A stretch of DNA of 64,000 nucleotides, taken from positions 94,641 to 158,640 of the forward strand of contig UQZX01000003.1 of the NCBI GenBank assembly GCA_900545525.1, read 5' to 3'. Both the position numbers and the translations under genes were made by a program. Below are positions 35,849 through 44,688 of the stretch, piece by piece. The notes beneath the pieces are model-generated. The model was given only the letters and a program-made list of their open reading frames with translations, was not told where the DNA came from and ran no database searches. Origin of the DNA: an uncultured Prevotella sp. (lineage in GTDB: Bacteria > Bacteroidota > Bacteroidia > Bacteroidales > Bacteroidaceae). Position 1 is the stretch's first letter, and every line of letters begins with the position of its first letter.

Positions 35849-36253
35849 TTATGAGTTACAAAAATCAATCATCCCATACAGATACGTATCTCTATATTCT
35901 ATTTCAATATTATACATAGCATCCTCATCGGGAAGTTGCAAACAAATACCGGTCTTTGTTAAAGGAGAAGTCACATCCGCAACAATCATTCCATTGTTAT
36001 CAGTAAGTGTTATATGCACGTTTTCTATAAGTATCTCTGACGTTATTGTTACTGAACCATTATTATATATAACACGAGGATAAGAACAACTTACAACCGA
36101 ACGAGGTTTTATTGTAGACTTTGTATCTAACGGACGACCGTATAAATATAAGACTACTTCTGTTCCGATTTCGGTTTCATTATGATACCCGTCAAAACTC
36201 GAAACAGTAGAACACATAACAAGTGCAATAATGAATACAAACAGTTTTTTCAT
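35849..36253 (-). CDS. DUF3244-like secreted protein, first gene of the RiPP operon
   Basis: 134 residues from the ATG at 36253 (MKKLFVFIIALVMCSTVSS); the longest frame from 36283 is rejected since it overlaps the promoter. Signal peptide, then a single beta-sandwich-like domain with PRVIYNNGSVTI, NVHITLTDNNGMIV and LPDEDAMYNIEIEY, as in DUF3244 proteins common in Bacteroidetes. It precedes the precursor by 72 bases without another visible promoter, so it is probably co-transcribed with it. Role unknown: perhaps immunity or a surface partner (inference). Confidence 0.7.
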   Translation of the reverse strand: MKKLFVFIIALVMCSTVSSFDGYHNETEIGTEVVLYLYGRPLDTKSTIKPRSVVSCSYPRVIYNNGSVTITSEILIENVHITLTDNNGMIVADVTSPLTKTGICLQLPDEDAMYNIEIEYRDTYLYGMIDFCNS

Positions 36254-36269
36254 AATTTGTTTTTTGACT

Positions 36270-36302
36270 GCAAATATATCCACTATATGCCTCTATGTGC
36301 AA
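36270..36302 (-). promoter_or_regulatory. Near-perfect promoter of the RiPP operon
   Basis: -33 TTTG (36302-36299), a 21-base spacer and -7 TATATTTG (36277-36270) on the minus strand. This meets the full Bacteroidetes consensus. The -7 box lies 16 bases before the DUF3244-like ATG. Confidence 0.8.
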
Positions 36303-36309
36303 AGAAAAA

Positions 36310-36359
36310 GTGTGCATTTTGTGCGCATTTCATCAACGCCGGTGTGCATTTTGTGCGCA
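36310..36359. promoter_or_regulatory. Two identical 18-bp direct repeats upstream of the RiPP promoter
   Basis: GTGTGCATTTTGTGCGCA occurs at 36310-36327 and 36342-36359, 32 bases apart, about three helical turns. The near copy ends 7 bases upstream of the -33 box, a typical activator position. The TPR regulator gene ends at 36377, so this short space is probably its target (inference). Confidence 0.75.
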
Positions 36360-36376
36360 CAATAAGGATAAGTGTC

Positions 36377-37990
36377 TTATAATGAAAGAATTAGCTTATC
36401 CCATTCTGACGGTCCGCCTTTTATGCCAAAAGCTTTTTCATATAATCGCCTTCGTGTTGAATTTATCGCCTCCTTGCTGTGATTTGTCATATAAGCTATA
36501 TACGTTGGACGGATATTAATCTTTAAAAGCAGGCAAATTCTATATTCCTGAGTACTTATTCCGGGAACGTAATCGTGAACCTTTAGCTCAAAATTCTCAT
36601 AAATTCCGTTTACCGTGCTGTTCAGTTCCTTCCATTCATCATCTGTCAAAGCCTCATGGTTTTGCAAATAGTCTGATATCTTCTTTTTTATCAGTCTGTA
36701 TATATCAGAGCCTTTTATCTGCAGCTTCTTATCTTCCATAATACGCTGTTCTTCCAAAATCCTGTTTTTCTCTGCAAGTTCGGCTTTTTCTTTCTCAAGC
36801 TTGTTCAAGTTGTCTTTGTGTCTGTACCATAAAATACCTGATGACAATATAAACACAAGCAAAACAAATATAAACAAAATTATGTTTTTCTGTCCCTTTT
36901 CTTTTTGCAGATTAATTTTCAACTCATAATTATCCCTTTCACGTAAGCTATAATTATACATAGTCAACGAATTTGCCACAGCTTCCGTCATATTTATCTT
37001 TTTGATAGAATCTGTTATCTGCATATAAAGATTCAGATACTTTTTTACCTCTTTATTATTCCCCTTGTCAAGGTAATATTCAGCCAAACCTTTATATGCT
37101 CCTTGTTTTCCATAAATATTTCCAACATCCAATAACTTTTTATAACAGATAAAAGCCGAGTCTGTTTTTCCTGTTTTTTCGTACAAATCAGAATAAATAG
37201 ACAATGTGGAACTTATGTCTCTTGGATCTAAATATGGAGCAGCATGATGTAAACATTTCACAGTTGCATCTGTATTTCCCAAATTAATATACAAGGCTGC
37301 CATTTGTTCATTTATATTAGCAAACGTTCCTGTATCCTTTATCTTTACAGCCAAATCCAATGCTTTCTTGTAATAATATAGTGTGCTGTCCAACTTTTCC
37401 CGTGCCCAATATACCCCACCTATATCACGGAAATTATATATGAGACCTACTGTGTCTTCTATGGCAGAATATACACTATTTTCTTTTACAAACTCTTTCA
37501 ATGCCTCTTTATAAAATCCCTGATAATCTAAGATTGTACCTGTCTGCCCATAGATATATGCCAAAAGCTTCGTATTTTCAGACCCACAATTCTTTATTAC
37601 ATCTTCCGCCTTTCTGAAAAAGTCAAGTGCTTGCGGAGCATCCTGCAAATCACGATAAACGCGCCCTGCATAATAATAAACCATTGGCAGCAATGCCTTG
37701 TCTCCACCGTTCTCATAATAATCTACAAGACGGAGTATTACAGTATCTGATGTATGTGTTATATATGCTTTGTCCGCAGCCTTGATTTGCAAAAGAGCAT
37801 AATAGTTTTTAACAGCATCTCCAGCTGTCATTATTTGTGGTCGCATGCTGTTGAGCATGGCAACTGCCATGTCGGGATTCTTATCGGCAATACTGTCGGC
37901 TACTATAAGACTCTCGGGATAACGGTTGTCTGAACAGGAATAAAAGGCAACAATAAATAATATAAGTAAGAATGTTTTTATTTTTATCAT
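36377..37990 (-). CDS. Membrane-spanning TPR regulator
   Basis: 537 residues. N-terminal signal/lipobox-like YSC (Cys19), then about 340 residues of tetratricopeptide-type helices (AGRVYRDLQDAPQALDFFRKAEDV and similar) that should lie in the periplasm. A membrane helix follows (about 371-391, FIFVLLVFILSSGILWY), then a coiled coil (KLEKEKAELAEKNRILEEQ) and a C-terminal helical DNA-binding-like domain (TQEYRICLLLKINIRPTYIAYMTNHSKEAINSTRRRL, LuxR-like spacing). This is the one-protein transmembrane regulator type often placed beside Bacteroidetes peptide loci. It likely senses the peptide or an envelope signal and acts on the repeats at 36310-36359. Confidence 0.75.
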   Translation of the reverse strand: MIKIKTFLLILFIVAFYSCSDNRYPESLIVADSIADKNPDMAVAMLNSMRPQIMTAGDAVKNYYALLQIKAADKAYITHTSDTVILRLVDYYENGGDKALLPMVYYYAGRVYRDLQDAPQALDFFRKAEDVIKNCGSENTKLLAYIYGQTGTILDYQGFYKEALKEFVKENSVYSAIEDTVGLIYNFRDIGGVYWAREKLDSTLYYYKKALDLAVKIKDTGTFANINEQMAALYINLGNTDATVKCLHHAAPYLDPRDISSTLSIYSDLYEKTGKTDSAFICYKKLLDVGNIYGKQGAYKGLAEYYLDKGNNKEVKKYLNLYMQITDSIKKINMTEAVANSLTMYNYSLRERDNYELKINLQKEKGQKNIILFIFVLLVFILSSGILWYRHKDNLNKLEKEKAELAEKNRILEEQRIMEDKKLQIKGSDIYRLIKKKISDYLQNHEALTDDEWKELNSTVNGIYENFELKVHDYVPGISTQEYRICLLLKINIRPTYIAYMTNHSKEAINSTRRRLYEKAFGIKGGPSEWDKLILSL

Positions 37991-38061
37991 GGTACAAAAT
38001 TAAAAATTATCTTTGAAAGAACGGTTAGATACAAGAAATTTGTAGGTAAGGAGTAAAGGAA

Positions 38062-38113
38062 GTAAAAGGAGAAAAGGGAGAAAGGAGCCTGTTTCTCCCT
38101 TTTCTCCCCTTAC
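38062..38113. terminator. Strong purine/pyrimidine hairpin
   Basis: GGAGAAAAGGGAGAAA (38068-38083) and TTTCTCCCTTTTCTCC (38092-38107) pair perfectly around an 8-base loop, with a weaker extension on both sides (GTAA/TTAC). It lies downstream of the aquaporin terminator and upstream of the TPR regulator. No U-tract, so a role as terminator is uncertain; it may instead sit in the regulator's upstream region. Confidence 0.5.
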
Positions 38114-38131
38114 ATATCCCTAAAAAACAAA

Positions 38132-38183
38132 TAACATGGGTCCGTGATAAAGAACAATTATTCGTTATCACGGACCCACGTTA
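38132..38183 (-). terminator. Hairpin terminator downstream of the aquaporin gene
   Basis: TAACATGGGTCCGTGATAA (38132-38150) pairs with 38165-38183 over 19 positions with one mismatch, loop of 14 bases. It follows the aquaporin stop by about 40 bases on the minus strand. U-rich bases flank it only weakly. Confidence 0.65.
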
Positions 38184-38224
38184 CTTTATTGAAAATAGTT
38201 TAGAACCAATCAAATCATAGCATA

Positions 38225-38908
38225 TTACTTCTTGTCATCTGCGATTACTTTCCATACAACCGAACTAAGAGCTGCTCCAACAAACGGTGCAACGATAAAC
38301 AGCCATAACTGTGAAAGTGCCTCACCTCCCTCGAACAGAGCCGGTCCGATGCTGCGAGCCGGATTTACAGATGTACCGGTAATGGGAATACATACAATAT
38401 GTACCAACACCAATGTTAAACCTATAGCCAGACCTGCCAAGTTTCCGGCACCTTTCTTATCATCCGTCGAACCAAGCACTACAAGTACAAAAATAAATGT
38501 GAACACGGCTTCTGCAATGAATGCCTGCCACATCATTCCGTCCGAGAAACCATTAGAGCCGGTCGCCGTAGGTCCTTCGTGCACGCCAGTAGATACAAGC
38601 GCAAATAATACAGCCGAACCTATAATGGCTCCAATTGTCTGGAAAAGCATATACATCCCGGCATCCTTGCCACTCATTCTTCCTGACAATAACACTCCTA
38701 ATGTGATAGCCGGATTTATGTGACAACCGGATATTCCGCCTATGGTATACGCCATAGCAACTACGGACAAGCCGAAAGCCAAAGCCACGCCTACAGTTCC
38801 TACTCCGGCACCAACTGTTCCGGCAATACTGCCGGCAAAGACTGCGCTGCCACATCCCATTAAAACCAGAACCATAGTTCCAATCATTTCAGCAATGTAC
38901 TTCTTCAT
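38225..38908 (-). CDS. aqpZ: Aquaporin (MIP family, AqpZ-like)
   Basis: 227 residues with six membrane segments and two NPA half-helices: HINPAITLG (Asn65) and SVNPARSIGPA (Asn182). The Arg after the second NPA (Arg185) is the selectivity-filter arginine of water channels. The longer loop and inserted Asp of glycerol facilitators are not seen, so water transport is the more likely role. Own promoter element (38966-38959) and own terminator: a single-gene unit. Confidence 0.93.
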   Translation of the reverse strand: MKKYIAEMIGTMVLVLMGCGSAVFAGSIAGTVGAGVGTVGVALAFGLSVVAMAYTIGGISGCHINPAITLGVLLSGRMSGKDAGMYMLFQTIGAIIGSAVLFALVSTGVHEGPTATGSNGFSDGMMWQAFIAEAVFTFIFVLVVLGSTDDKKGAGNLAGLAIGLTLVLVHIVCIPITGTSVNPARSIGPALFEGGEALSQLWLFIVAPFVGAALSSVVWKVIADDKK

Positions 38909-38958
38909 AATTCAAAATATTATAAATAAAAAAACGAATTGTATATATAATACGAGGT

Positions 38959-38966
38959 CAAATATA
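38959..38966 (-). promoter_or_regulatory. -7-like box TATATTTG of the aquaporin gene
   Basis: Lies 50 bases before the aquaporin ATG on the minus strand. No clear -33 TTTG at the normal distance. Confidence 0.4.
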
Positions 38967-39036
38967 AGCAATTTTATCGATATTATAGTGATTATGAATT
39001 AAAAACATTGCATTTTGTCCGTTTTTTGTTTGCATG

Positions 39037-39591
39037 CTATTCATTACGGCACGACATCATACATGCCGCAGCCGCACGCCTAACCTGCAATGAGCCACAG
39101 GCTATAGCCGACTGTGCCTGATCTTCAAGTTCGTGCATGTCTCTCTCATGCAAAGCAAAACCTCTCTTTAAAAGCCTTGCAAGAACGTTATAGCCACATA
39201 TCTGACAAATATCGTTTTCTGACGCAATCCACTCAAAAGCACAGTCGGACACGCCGTCTACATATTGATAAAGATTAAATGCCGCCATTTCCGCAATTTC
39301 AACAGACGGTGTCTGCTCCATCCACACCGACAGAAGCTCTGCATCCATCTTTTCTGCCGGCATTATCAGCGTTGCAAGTATCTTGCACTCACGTATGTCC
39401 TCTTTCCATAATGCCATGGCAAGGTCGTAGTCCTTGTCATATTCCGCTGCCATGCGCTTTAGGACCGGAAGTTCTATCCCCCAGTTTATCTTATACTCAA
39501 GACCTTTATCCCTCATTGACTGCGACGCAACACCGTTCATTGACAAGAAGAACCGTTGTTTTATCTCTCTAAGCTTATCGTGTGTATTCAT
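39037..39591 (-). CDS. DNA-alkylation-repair-like (AlkD-type HEAT) protein
   Basis: 184 residues from the ATG at 39591 (MNTHDKLREIKQRF); an earlier ATG at 39624 adds 11 residues that do not fit the family. All-helical HEAT-like repeats with KINWGIELPVLKRMAAEYDKDYDLAMALWKEDIRECKILATL and EWIASENDICQICGYNVLARL. AlkD enzymes remove alkylated bases from DNA. It is shorter than AlkD (about 230 residues) and the catalytic Asp/Trp/Arg set could not be placed with certainty, so it may be a divergent member. Confidence 0.7.
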   Translation of the reverse strand: MNTHDKLREIKQRFFLSMNGVASQSMRDKGLEYKINWGIELPVLKRMAAEYDKDYDLAMALWKEDIRECKILATLIMPAEKMDAELLSVWMEQTPSVEIAEMAAFNLYQYVDGVSDCAFEWIASENDICQICGYNVLARLLKRGFALHERDMHELEDQAQSAIACGSLQVRRAAAACMMSCRNE

Positions 39592-39676
39592 TATTGTTAT
39601 ATTTGCATTGAATGTATAGCACATGCGGACGTATTACCCGTACACCCGAACAGTCACATCCCCCAATTATTAATTA

Positions 39677-41626
39677 TCAAAGTCCGAACTCCCGCCCATA
39701 TCTCAACATCTGTGCAGTATAGGTTTCTGTATAGTCAACGTCTATATCCGTTATTTCCCCATTATCGTCAAGAACCGGTTTCAAAACAGGATTTATAAAA
39801 CCTTTATACGGTGCAAGGTTCAGACGTTCATAACGGCGGATTATCTCGTCATGTAACACCGGGTCTATATCAACGGCATATTTCTCGACGAGTTCACGCG
39901 CCGCATCATAATCGCCCTCGCTCTTTATTCGCTGTATTTCGGCAAGAAGCGTTGCGAAGAGACTGCGAAGTTTTTCATAGCTGTTTATACGGACAAAGGT
40001 TTTATCATTGCGTGATACAAGTTCCACAACACCTTCGCCACAACCTTTTTCATAACACCAGCGGGCAATGAGGGCACGGTTGCGCATGTGAGCCTCCTCA
40101 ATCTTGTTACCGGGTTTTATCCGTACAAGTTGTGTCATCATGCCGTTCATGATATAGGTATAATACTGTGACTTATAAGCTTCTTTGTCGGGAAGCAGCC
40201 CAAGTTCAAGCATCTTTTCGTCAGCCATGTAATATAATGCGAACAAGTCGGCACGCGCCTCCTCTATCGTACTGCCGTATGCTTTCAGTGAGTCAGGGTC
40301 GACACCGTCGAGCAGTCTGCCGCTTCCATGCCCAAGACATTCATGCAGGTCGGTGTGCAGGTCATCACAATAGCCGCCATATTTGTCAATAAGTTCCATT
40401 GTCTCACGGTCTATTACAAATTCCTCCTTAAAGCCGCTTCCGCGAGATGCCTCATTGTATGCTGCGGTAATATTGCTTATCGTTATGCTCTTGCTGCCAT
40501 ACCGGATCCTTATCCAGTCAGCATTGGGAAGGTTTATACCAATTGCCGTTGCCGGATACTCGTCGCCACCAAGCATTGCTGCGCATATCACATTTGCCGT
40601 AACGCCTTTTACATGCGACTTGCGAAAACGCGGGTCTACGGGAGAATGGTCTTCAAACCACTGGGCATTGTCGCTTATTGTACGTGTACGCCTGCTACCC
40701 TCCACGTCACGATATTCCACAAGTCCTTCCCATGAGCCTTTCAGCCCAAGCGGATCACCATAAACTTCTATAAATCCGTTGATGAAATCTACATGCCCTT
40801 CGTTCTCTCCTACCCACTCAATACAATATTTATTAAAATCATGCAGATCTCCAGTGCGGTAAAACCTTATCAGAGTTTCTATTACTCTGCGTTGCCTGTC
40901 GTTTTCTGCAACTCCGGCAGCCTTATCAAGCCAATATATAATGTTCTTTATTGCCTTGCCGTACATGCCGTCTTCCTTCCACATAATTTCTTTTACCACA
41001 CCGTTTATTTTCGTAACATGAGTATTCAAACCATAAGACGGCGGTTCCTCATCGGCTATGTCTTTCAGACCCGCATAAAAGTCTTCCACTTCTTTCTGTG
41101 TCACACCGTCATAATAGTTGCATGCCGATGTCCGTACAAGGTCTTCGCCGTCAGCCTGATTAACACGTTTTGGCAATATATCCGGATTGAATATCACGGG
41201 GAATACCTCACGACAAAACTCATCAAGTGTCTGTCCGCCGCATAAAGGCAGTTCAGTGGTGTCCACATCACACAAGGCATCTCTTAGAAACTGCTCCGAA
41301 AACTCCGGCACAAACTTCTCACATCCATAGTGATGATAGATGCCGCTTGAAAACCATACGCGTTTAAGATAAACCGTAAGAGCCTTGAAGTCACGGCTGT
41401 CACGGTCGCCTTTAAATCCCGTATAAACTGCCTCAAGCATCTTTCTTATACGCAGGTTGTACTTTCCGAACTGGTCGAACGTGATGTCACGCCCGCACAA
41501 CGCTGCCTGAGAAAGATAATACACAAGTTTTTTCTGCCAGAGTGTCAGGCTGTCAAAACCATTAAGCCTGTATCTGAGCATCTGTATATCGGCAAAACGC
41601 TCATCGGTATATTTAAAACTACTCAT
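39677..41626 (-). CDS. Zinc metallopeptidase, dipeptidyl-peptidase III family (M49)
   Basis: 649 residues. The family zinc motif HEXXGH is HECLGH at 428-433 (DLHECLGHGSGRL) and the third ligand motif EEARAD is at 455-460. M49 enzymes remove dipeptides from the N-terminus of short peptides. No signal peptide, so cytoplasmic. The length is typical of the Bacteroidales branch. Relatives are often mislabelled 'dihydrofolate reductase'; nothing here supports that. Preceded on the same strand by an AraC-type regulator gene after 82 bases. Confidence 0.88.
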   Translation of the reverse strand: MSSFKYTDERFADIQMLRYRLNGFDSLTLWQKKLVYYLSQAALCGRDITFDQFGKYNLRIRKMLEAVYTGFKGDRDSRDFKALTVYLKRVWFSSGIYHHYGCEKFVPEFSEQFLRDALCDVDTTELPLCGGQTLDEFCREVFPVIFNPDILPKRVNQADGEDLVRTSACNYYDGVTQKEVEDFYAGLKDIADEEPPSYGLNTHVTKINGVVKEIMWKEDGMYGKAIKNIIYWLDKAAGVAENDRQRRVIETLIRFYRTGDLHDFNKYCIEWVGENEGHVDFINGFIEVYGDPLGLKGSWEGLVEYRDVEGSRRTRTISDNAQWFEDHSPVDPRFRKSHVKGVTANVICAAMLGGDEYPATAIGINLPNADWIRIRYGSKSITISNITAAYNEASRGSGFKEEFVIDRETMELIDKYGGYCDDLHTDLHECLGHGSGRLLDGVDPDSLKAYGSTIEEARADLFALYYMADEKMLELGLLPDKEAYKSQYYTYIMNGMMTQLVRIKPGNKIEEAHMRNRALIARWCYEKGCGEGVVELVSRNDKTFVRINSYEKLRSLFATLLAEIQRIKSEGDYDAARELVEKYAVDIDPVLHDEIIRRYERLNLAPYKGFINPVLKPVLDDNGEITDIDVDYTETYTAQMLRYGREFGL

Positions 41627-41708
41627 TGCTGTTTTGAGATTATTGGGTTATAAAATTATTTTTATATGATATCAATAAAGGAAACACATTTCGATCTGTT
41701 TCCATAAT

Positions 41709-42077
41709 TCACTGTCCATTCTTTACTTTCATCATTTTCCTGAACTTCAACGGTGTCATTCCCGCTATTCTCGTAAAATACGTAAAGAAAGACTGTTTAT
41801 TAAGAAATCCGACAGCAGTACCTATATCCTCTATATTTACATCGTCATACTCCTTATCACCTAACATCGCCATGGCATCTTCCACACGAAATTTATTGAC
41901 AAAAGTCTTGTAGTTCATACCATAACATTCGTTTAACACTAAAGACACGTATCGCAAATTAGTATTCAGGTCTTTTGCCAACATCCTTACGGTATAGTCA
42001 TTAGACCTGTACATTCTTTTGGTCTTTATGATATAAAACATATCATCTCTCAGTCTGTCACGTGTAACCGCTTTCAT
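41709..42077 (-). CDS. AraC-type regulator, DNA-binding domain only
   Basis: 122 residues. Two helix-turn-helix units: DYTVRMLAKDLNTNLRYVSLVLNECYG and NIEDIGTAVGFLNKQSFFTYFTRIAGMTPLKFRKMM, the AraC signature. No sensor domain is attached, which is common in short Bacteroidetes members. A TACCTTTG -7-like element lies at 42214-42207 and a TGTTCCGAACA palindrome at 42190-42200 upstream of the gene. Targets are unknown; the M49 peptidase gene downstream could be in the same unit. Confidence 0.88.
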   Translation of the reverse strand: MKAVTRDRLRDDMFYIIKTKRMYRSNDYTVRMLAKDLNTNLRYVSLVLNECYGMNYKTFVNKFRVEDAMAMLGDKEYDDVNIEDIGTAVGFLNKQSFFTYFTRIAGMTPLKFRKMMKVKNGQ

Positions 42078-42189
42078 CTATATACTAATAATGTGTATAT
42101 GTTTATGCGATAAACATCGCACTATAACCAACAGTCCGATCTTTAACATCAAGGTTAAACTGTCCGGAAGTATTCAGAACAATGGGACA

Positions 42190-42214
42190 TGTTCCGAACA
42201 TATCTGCAAAGGTA
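42190..42214 (-). promoter_or_regulatory. Promoter-like element and palindrome upstream of the AraC gene
   Basis: TACCTTTG on the minus strand (42214-42207) fits TAnnTTTG. Next to it on the downstream side is TGTTCCGAACA (42190-42200), an 11-base palindrome that could be an operator, possibly for autoregulation. Confidence 0.4.
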
Positions 42215-42252
42215 ACACTTTCTGTGAAAATCATTTCGCTGAATTATAAAAA

Positions 42253-42301
42253 AAGACTCTTGCCGCATTATGTATAAACAAAATAACATGGCAAGAGTCT
42301 T
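42253..42301 (-). terminator. Rho-independent terminator of the WG-repeat helicase gene
   Basis: Perfect 12-bp stem AAGACTCTTGCC / GGCAAGAGTCTT (42253-42264 and 42290-42301), followed on the minus strand by TTTTTTTATAATTC. It lies about 40 bases after the helicase stop codon. Confidence 0.85.
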
Positions 42302-42342
42302 AATAAAAGACATGACGCAGTCTATATCACAAAAACTGTTGG

Positions 42343-44610
42343 TTATCGCAGCTTTACTTGTTTTTTCTTTCCTGTAACAAAGGTTATCAGAGCCGTTCCG
42401 TTCTCATCTATATTTATTTTTGTGTATTTGGGTTCTATAATCACCGTTCCGTCCAAAGCTATTATTCCCCATTGACTGTAATACTTCTCCACTGCACAAT
42501 ATCTGCCAACAGGAGACTGTATATTACGGTAAACAGGAGGAACGACAACACGATTGCCGACTTTCAGCCCCCACTTCTCTCCGGACTTATAGGGCACGGC
42601 ACCATTAATATCATTCAGAAGTTTTTGTCTTTTCCTGCATTTTTCTGTCTGTAGAATACGGACATTCTCCTTTGCCCTTTCCGACAAGCGGTTTATTTCA
42701 TCAAGACATTCTCCCGCACTGTTACACCCAATAAATCTTTTCCCTTTTCCTTCTTCCACATGATAGTATCTGCCGTTGTCGTCTCTCACAATGATGCTTG
42801 CGTCTTCCAAAACACGGCACATCCAATAAAAGCTATCGTAATCATCGGCTAACAGACAAGCATATCCGGTATTGCATTCATCCTGTAAAATCTCATCACG
42901 CATACATTCCCGTGGAACATTGATGTCAAAGAGTGTAAGATAGAAATCCCGACGCGGCACATGGAAGCTGTCTATATTCAAACCGGTGACATATACTTTC
43001 TTAGTACGGCTATAATACAAATGCCCCACTTTAAGAAGTTCAACATTGCCATATCGTTTTATTTCCGGTTTGATGTTATATGCCTTGAAACTATGCAAGT
43101 CTATATAGACCCGGCTGCCACGCTGCAGATCGGCAACAAGGAAACAATCTTTTATAAATTTCATGGACCGGCAGTTCTTTTTCTCCCATATAACCTTGCC
43201 TGACAAATCGACAAGTCCGCATCTTCCATTCAACATGCTTACGGCTGCCATATCATATCCAATATCTAAAACCGACATAAATATGGCATCGGTAATCTTT
43301 TCATCACCATGTTTCAAGCCCCACAAGCCATTGTCCTTGTCCTGCCATGCCTTAAAAGCCACGGTTGCCCGCAATTGTGATGCAGAGGCATGCTCCTGTT
43401 CTTTCAGTTCTGCCTGCAAACGTTCATGTGAAATAACCATTCCGACACCAAGGTCCGGCTCTACGGCATATGGTTGCAGTCTTGAAAGACTGGAAATCTG
43501 CTTTATACGTGAGAAATGTACTCCTTTGCCTGCAATGTCTCCACGGAACATCGCGTCCCAGTCCCACGTTGAGGTTGGCAGTCCGAATATCCGATAAAGT
43601 CCCACGTTATCTATCATCATACACGAATTCTTACCTTCCACCCTGCGAAGTCCGCGTCCGACCTGCTGCAAATATTTGGCAAGCGAAAGCGTAGGTCTCG
43701 CCATTTGGACAAACTCCACATCAGGACAATCGAAACCCTCGCTGAAGACATCAACATTTACCAAAACCTTTATTTTACCTTCTTTAAAGTCTCTGACAAG
43801 ACGTTTGCGCTCTGCCACCGGTGTTTTACTGTCAATAGCCACGGCATCGACTCCATGCTGACTATAATACCTTGCTATCTGCCGTGCATGCTCTATACTT
43901 ATTGCATATACAATACCTTTTTTGTCACGGGCAAATTTATCAGCACTCATATACAGACGCTCTATACTTTGACGCCTGTTCAATACGGCATTCATCTCTT
44001 TCACCTGATAGTCTCCGTCGGCACCACGCTTTCCGAGACTGTCTATAAGTCTTTGTTCCTCGCTGTCTGAACAAATCGAGACATAATCGAACAATGACAG
44101 TTGTCCTTTAACGATAAACTCGGAAATGCTCCACGATGTTATCAGTACATCAAACAAATCTGTAAATCCACGCCTGTTCATGCGGCAGGGAGTTGCCGTC
44201 ATCCCCAGCTTCCTTGCTTCGGGATATCTTCTCCACAATTCCATGTAGGTATCTGCCAAAGCATGATGCGCCTCATCGACAATTATCAGTTGCGGCTTTT
44301 CCTTTATATCATCCCAATGACGGGCAAGCCATTGTATTGACAGGACATCAACATCTGCACTATCCGTTCTTATTCCATACTTTGCAACCGTCTCGTCTAT
44401 CTGAGCAACCAGTTCCCTGCGATGAGTCACAATCCAGACACGCCCATTATCTTCACGTATAAAATCTCTCACTACAGATGCCAGCACATGTGTCTTGCCT
44501 GTGCCAGTAGGCATCTGCACCATGACACTATTATGAGTTCTCCATGCCTCAGACAGACGTTTTACTACATCTTTCTGATAATCACGCAAAACAATATTGC
44601 CGCTCTTCAT
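42343..44610 (-). CDS. SF2 DEAH-type helicase with C-terminal WG repeats
   Basis: 755 residues from the ATG at 44610 (MKSGNIVLRDYQKDVV); an upstream ATG at 44664 adds 18 residues that precede the Q-motif without family support. Walker A PTGTGKT 34-40, motif II VDEAHH, motif III MTATPCR, motif VI QQVGRGLRR. The second half carries WG-type repeats (LWGLKHGDEKITDAIF, CGLVDLSGKVIWEKK, KWGLKVGNRVVVPPVYRNI, WGIIALDGTVIIEPKYTKI), often used for protein contacts. Probably acts on nucleic acid; specific role unknown. It is not next to a restriction or defence gene. Confidence 0.85.
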   Translation of the reverse strand: MKSGNIVLRDYQKDVVKRLSEAWRTHNSVMVQMPTGTGKTHVLASVVRDFIREDNGRVWIVTHRRELVAQIDETVAKYGIRTDSADVDVLSIQWLARHWDDIKEKPQLIIVDEAHHALADTYMELWRRYPEARKLGMTATPCRMNRRGFTDLFDVLITSWSISEFIVKGQLSLFDYVSICSDSEEQRLIDSLGKRGADGDYQVKEMNAVLNRRQSIERLYMSADKFARDKKGIVYAISIEHARQIARYYSQHGVDAVAIDSKTPVAERKRLVRDFKEGKIKVLVNVDVFSEGFDCPDVEFVQMARPTLSLAKYLQQVGRGLRRVEGKNSCMMIDNVGLYRIFGLPTSTWDWDAMFRGDIAGKGVHFSRIKQISSLSRLQPYAVEPDLGVGMVISHERLQAELKEQEHASASQLRATVAFKAWQDKDNGLWGLKHGDEKITDAIFMSVLDIGYDMAAVSMLNGRCGLVDLSGKVIWEKKNCRSMKFIKDCFLVADLQRGSRVYIDLHSFKAYNIKPEIKRYGNVELLKVGHLYYSRTKKVYVTGLNIDSFHVPRRDFYLTLFDINVPRECMRDEILQDECNTGYACLLADDYDSFYWMCRVLEDASIIVRDDNGRYYHVEEGKGKRFIGCNSAGECLDEINRLSERAKENVRILQTEKCRKRQKLLNDINGAVPYKSGEKWGLKVGNRVVVPPVYRNIQSPVGRYCAVEKYYSQWGIIALDGTVIIEPKYTKINIDENGTALITFVTGKKKQVKLR

Positions 44611-44688
44611 AAAATCACATGAGACAAAATGCGCCTCAACTGAGCCACCAGCCCAATGAAACAAAATGAAAATGTTTCAATAAAAAGA

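Noticed and set aside
39677..41626. 'Dihydrofolate reductase' label often given to relatives of this gene
   Set aside because: The protein has the M49 zinc motif HECLGH and EEARAD and is far too long for a reductase.
42343..44664. The SF2 helicase as part of a restriction or defence island
   Set aside because: No methyltransferase, specificity or nuclease gene is adjacent; the neighbours are an AraC gene and the polysaccharide cluster.
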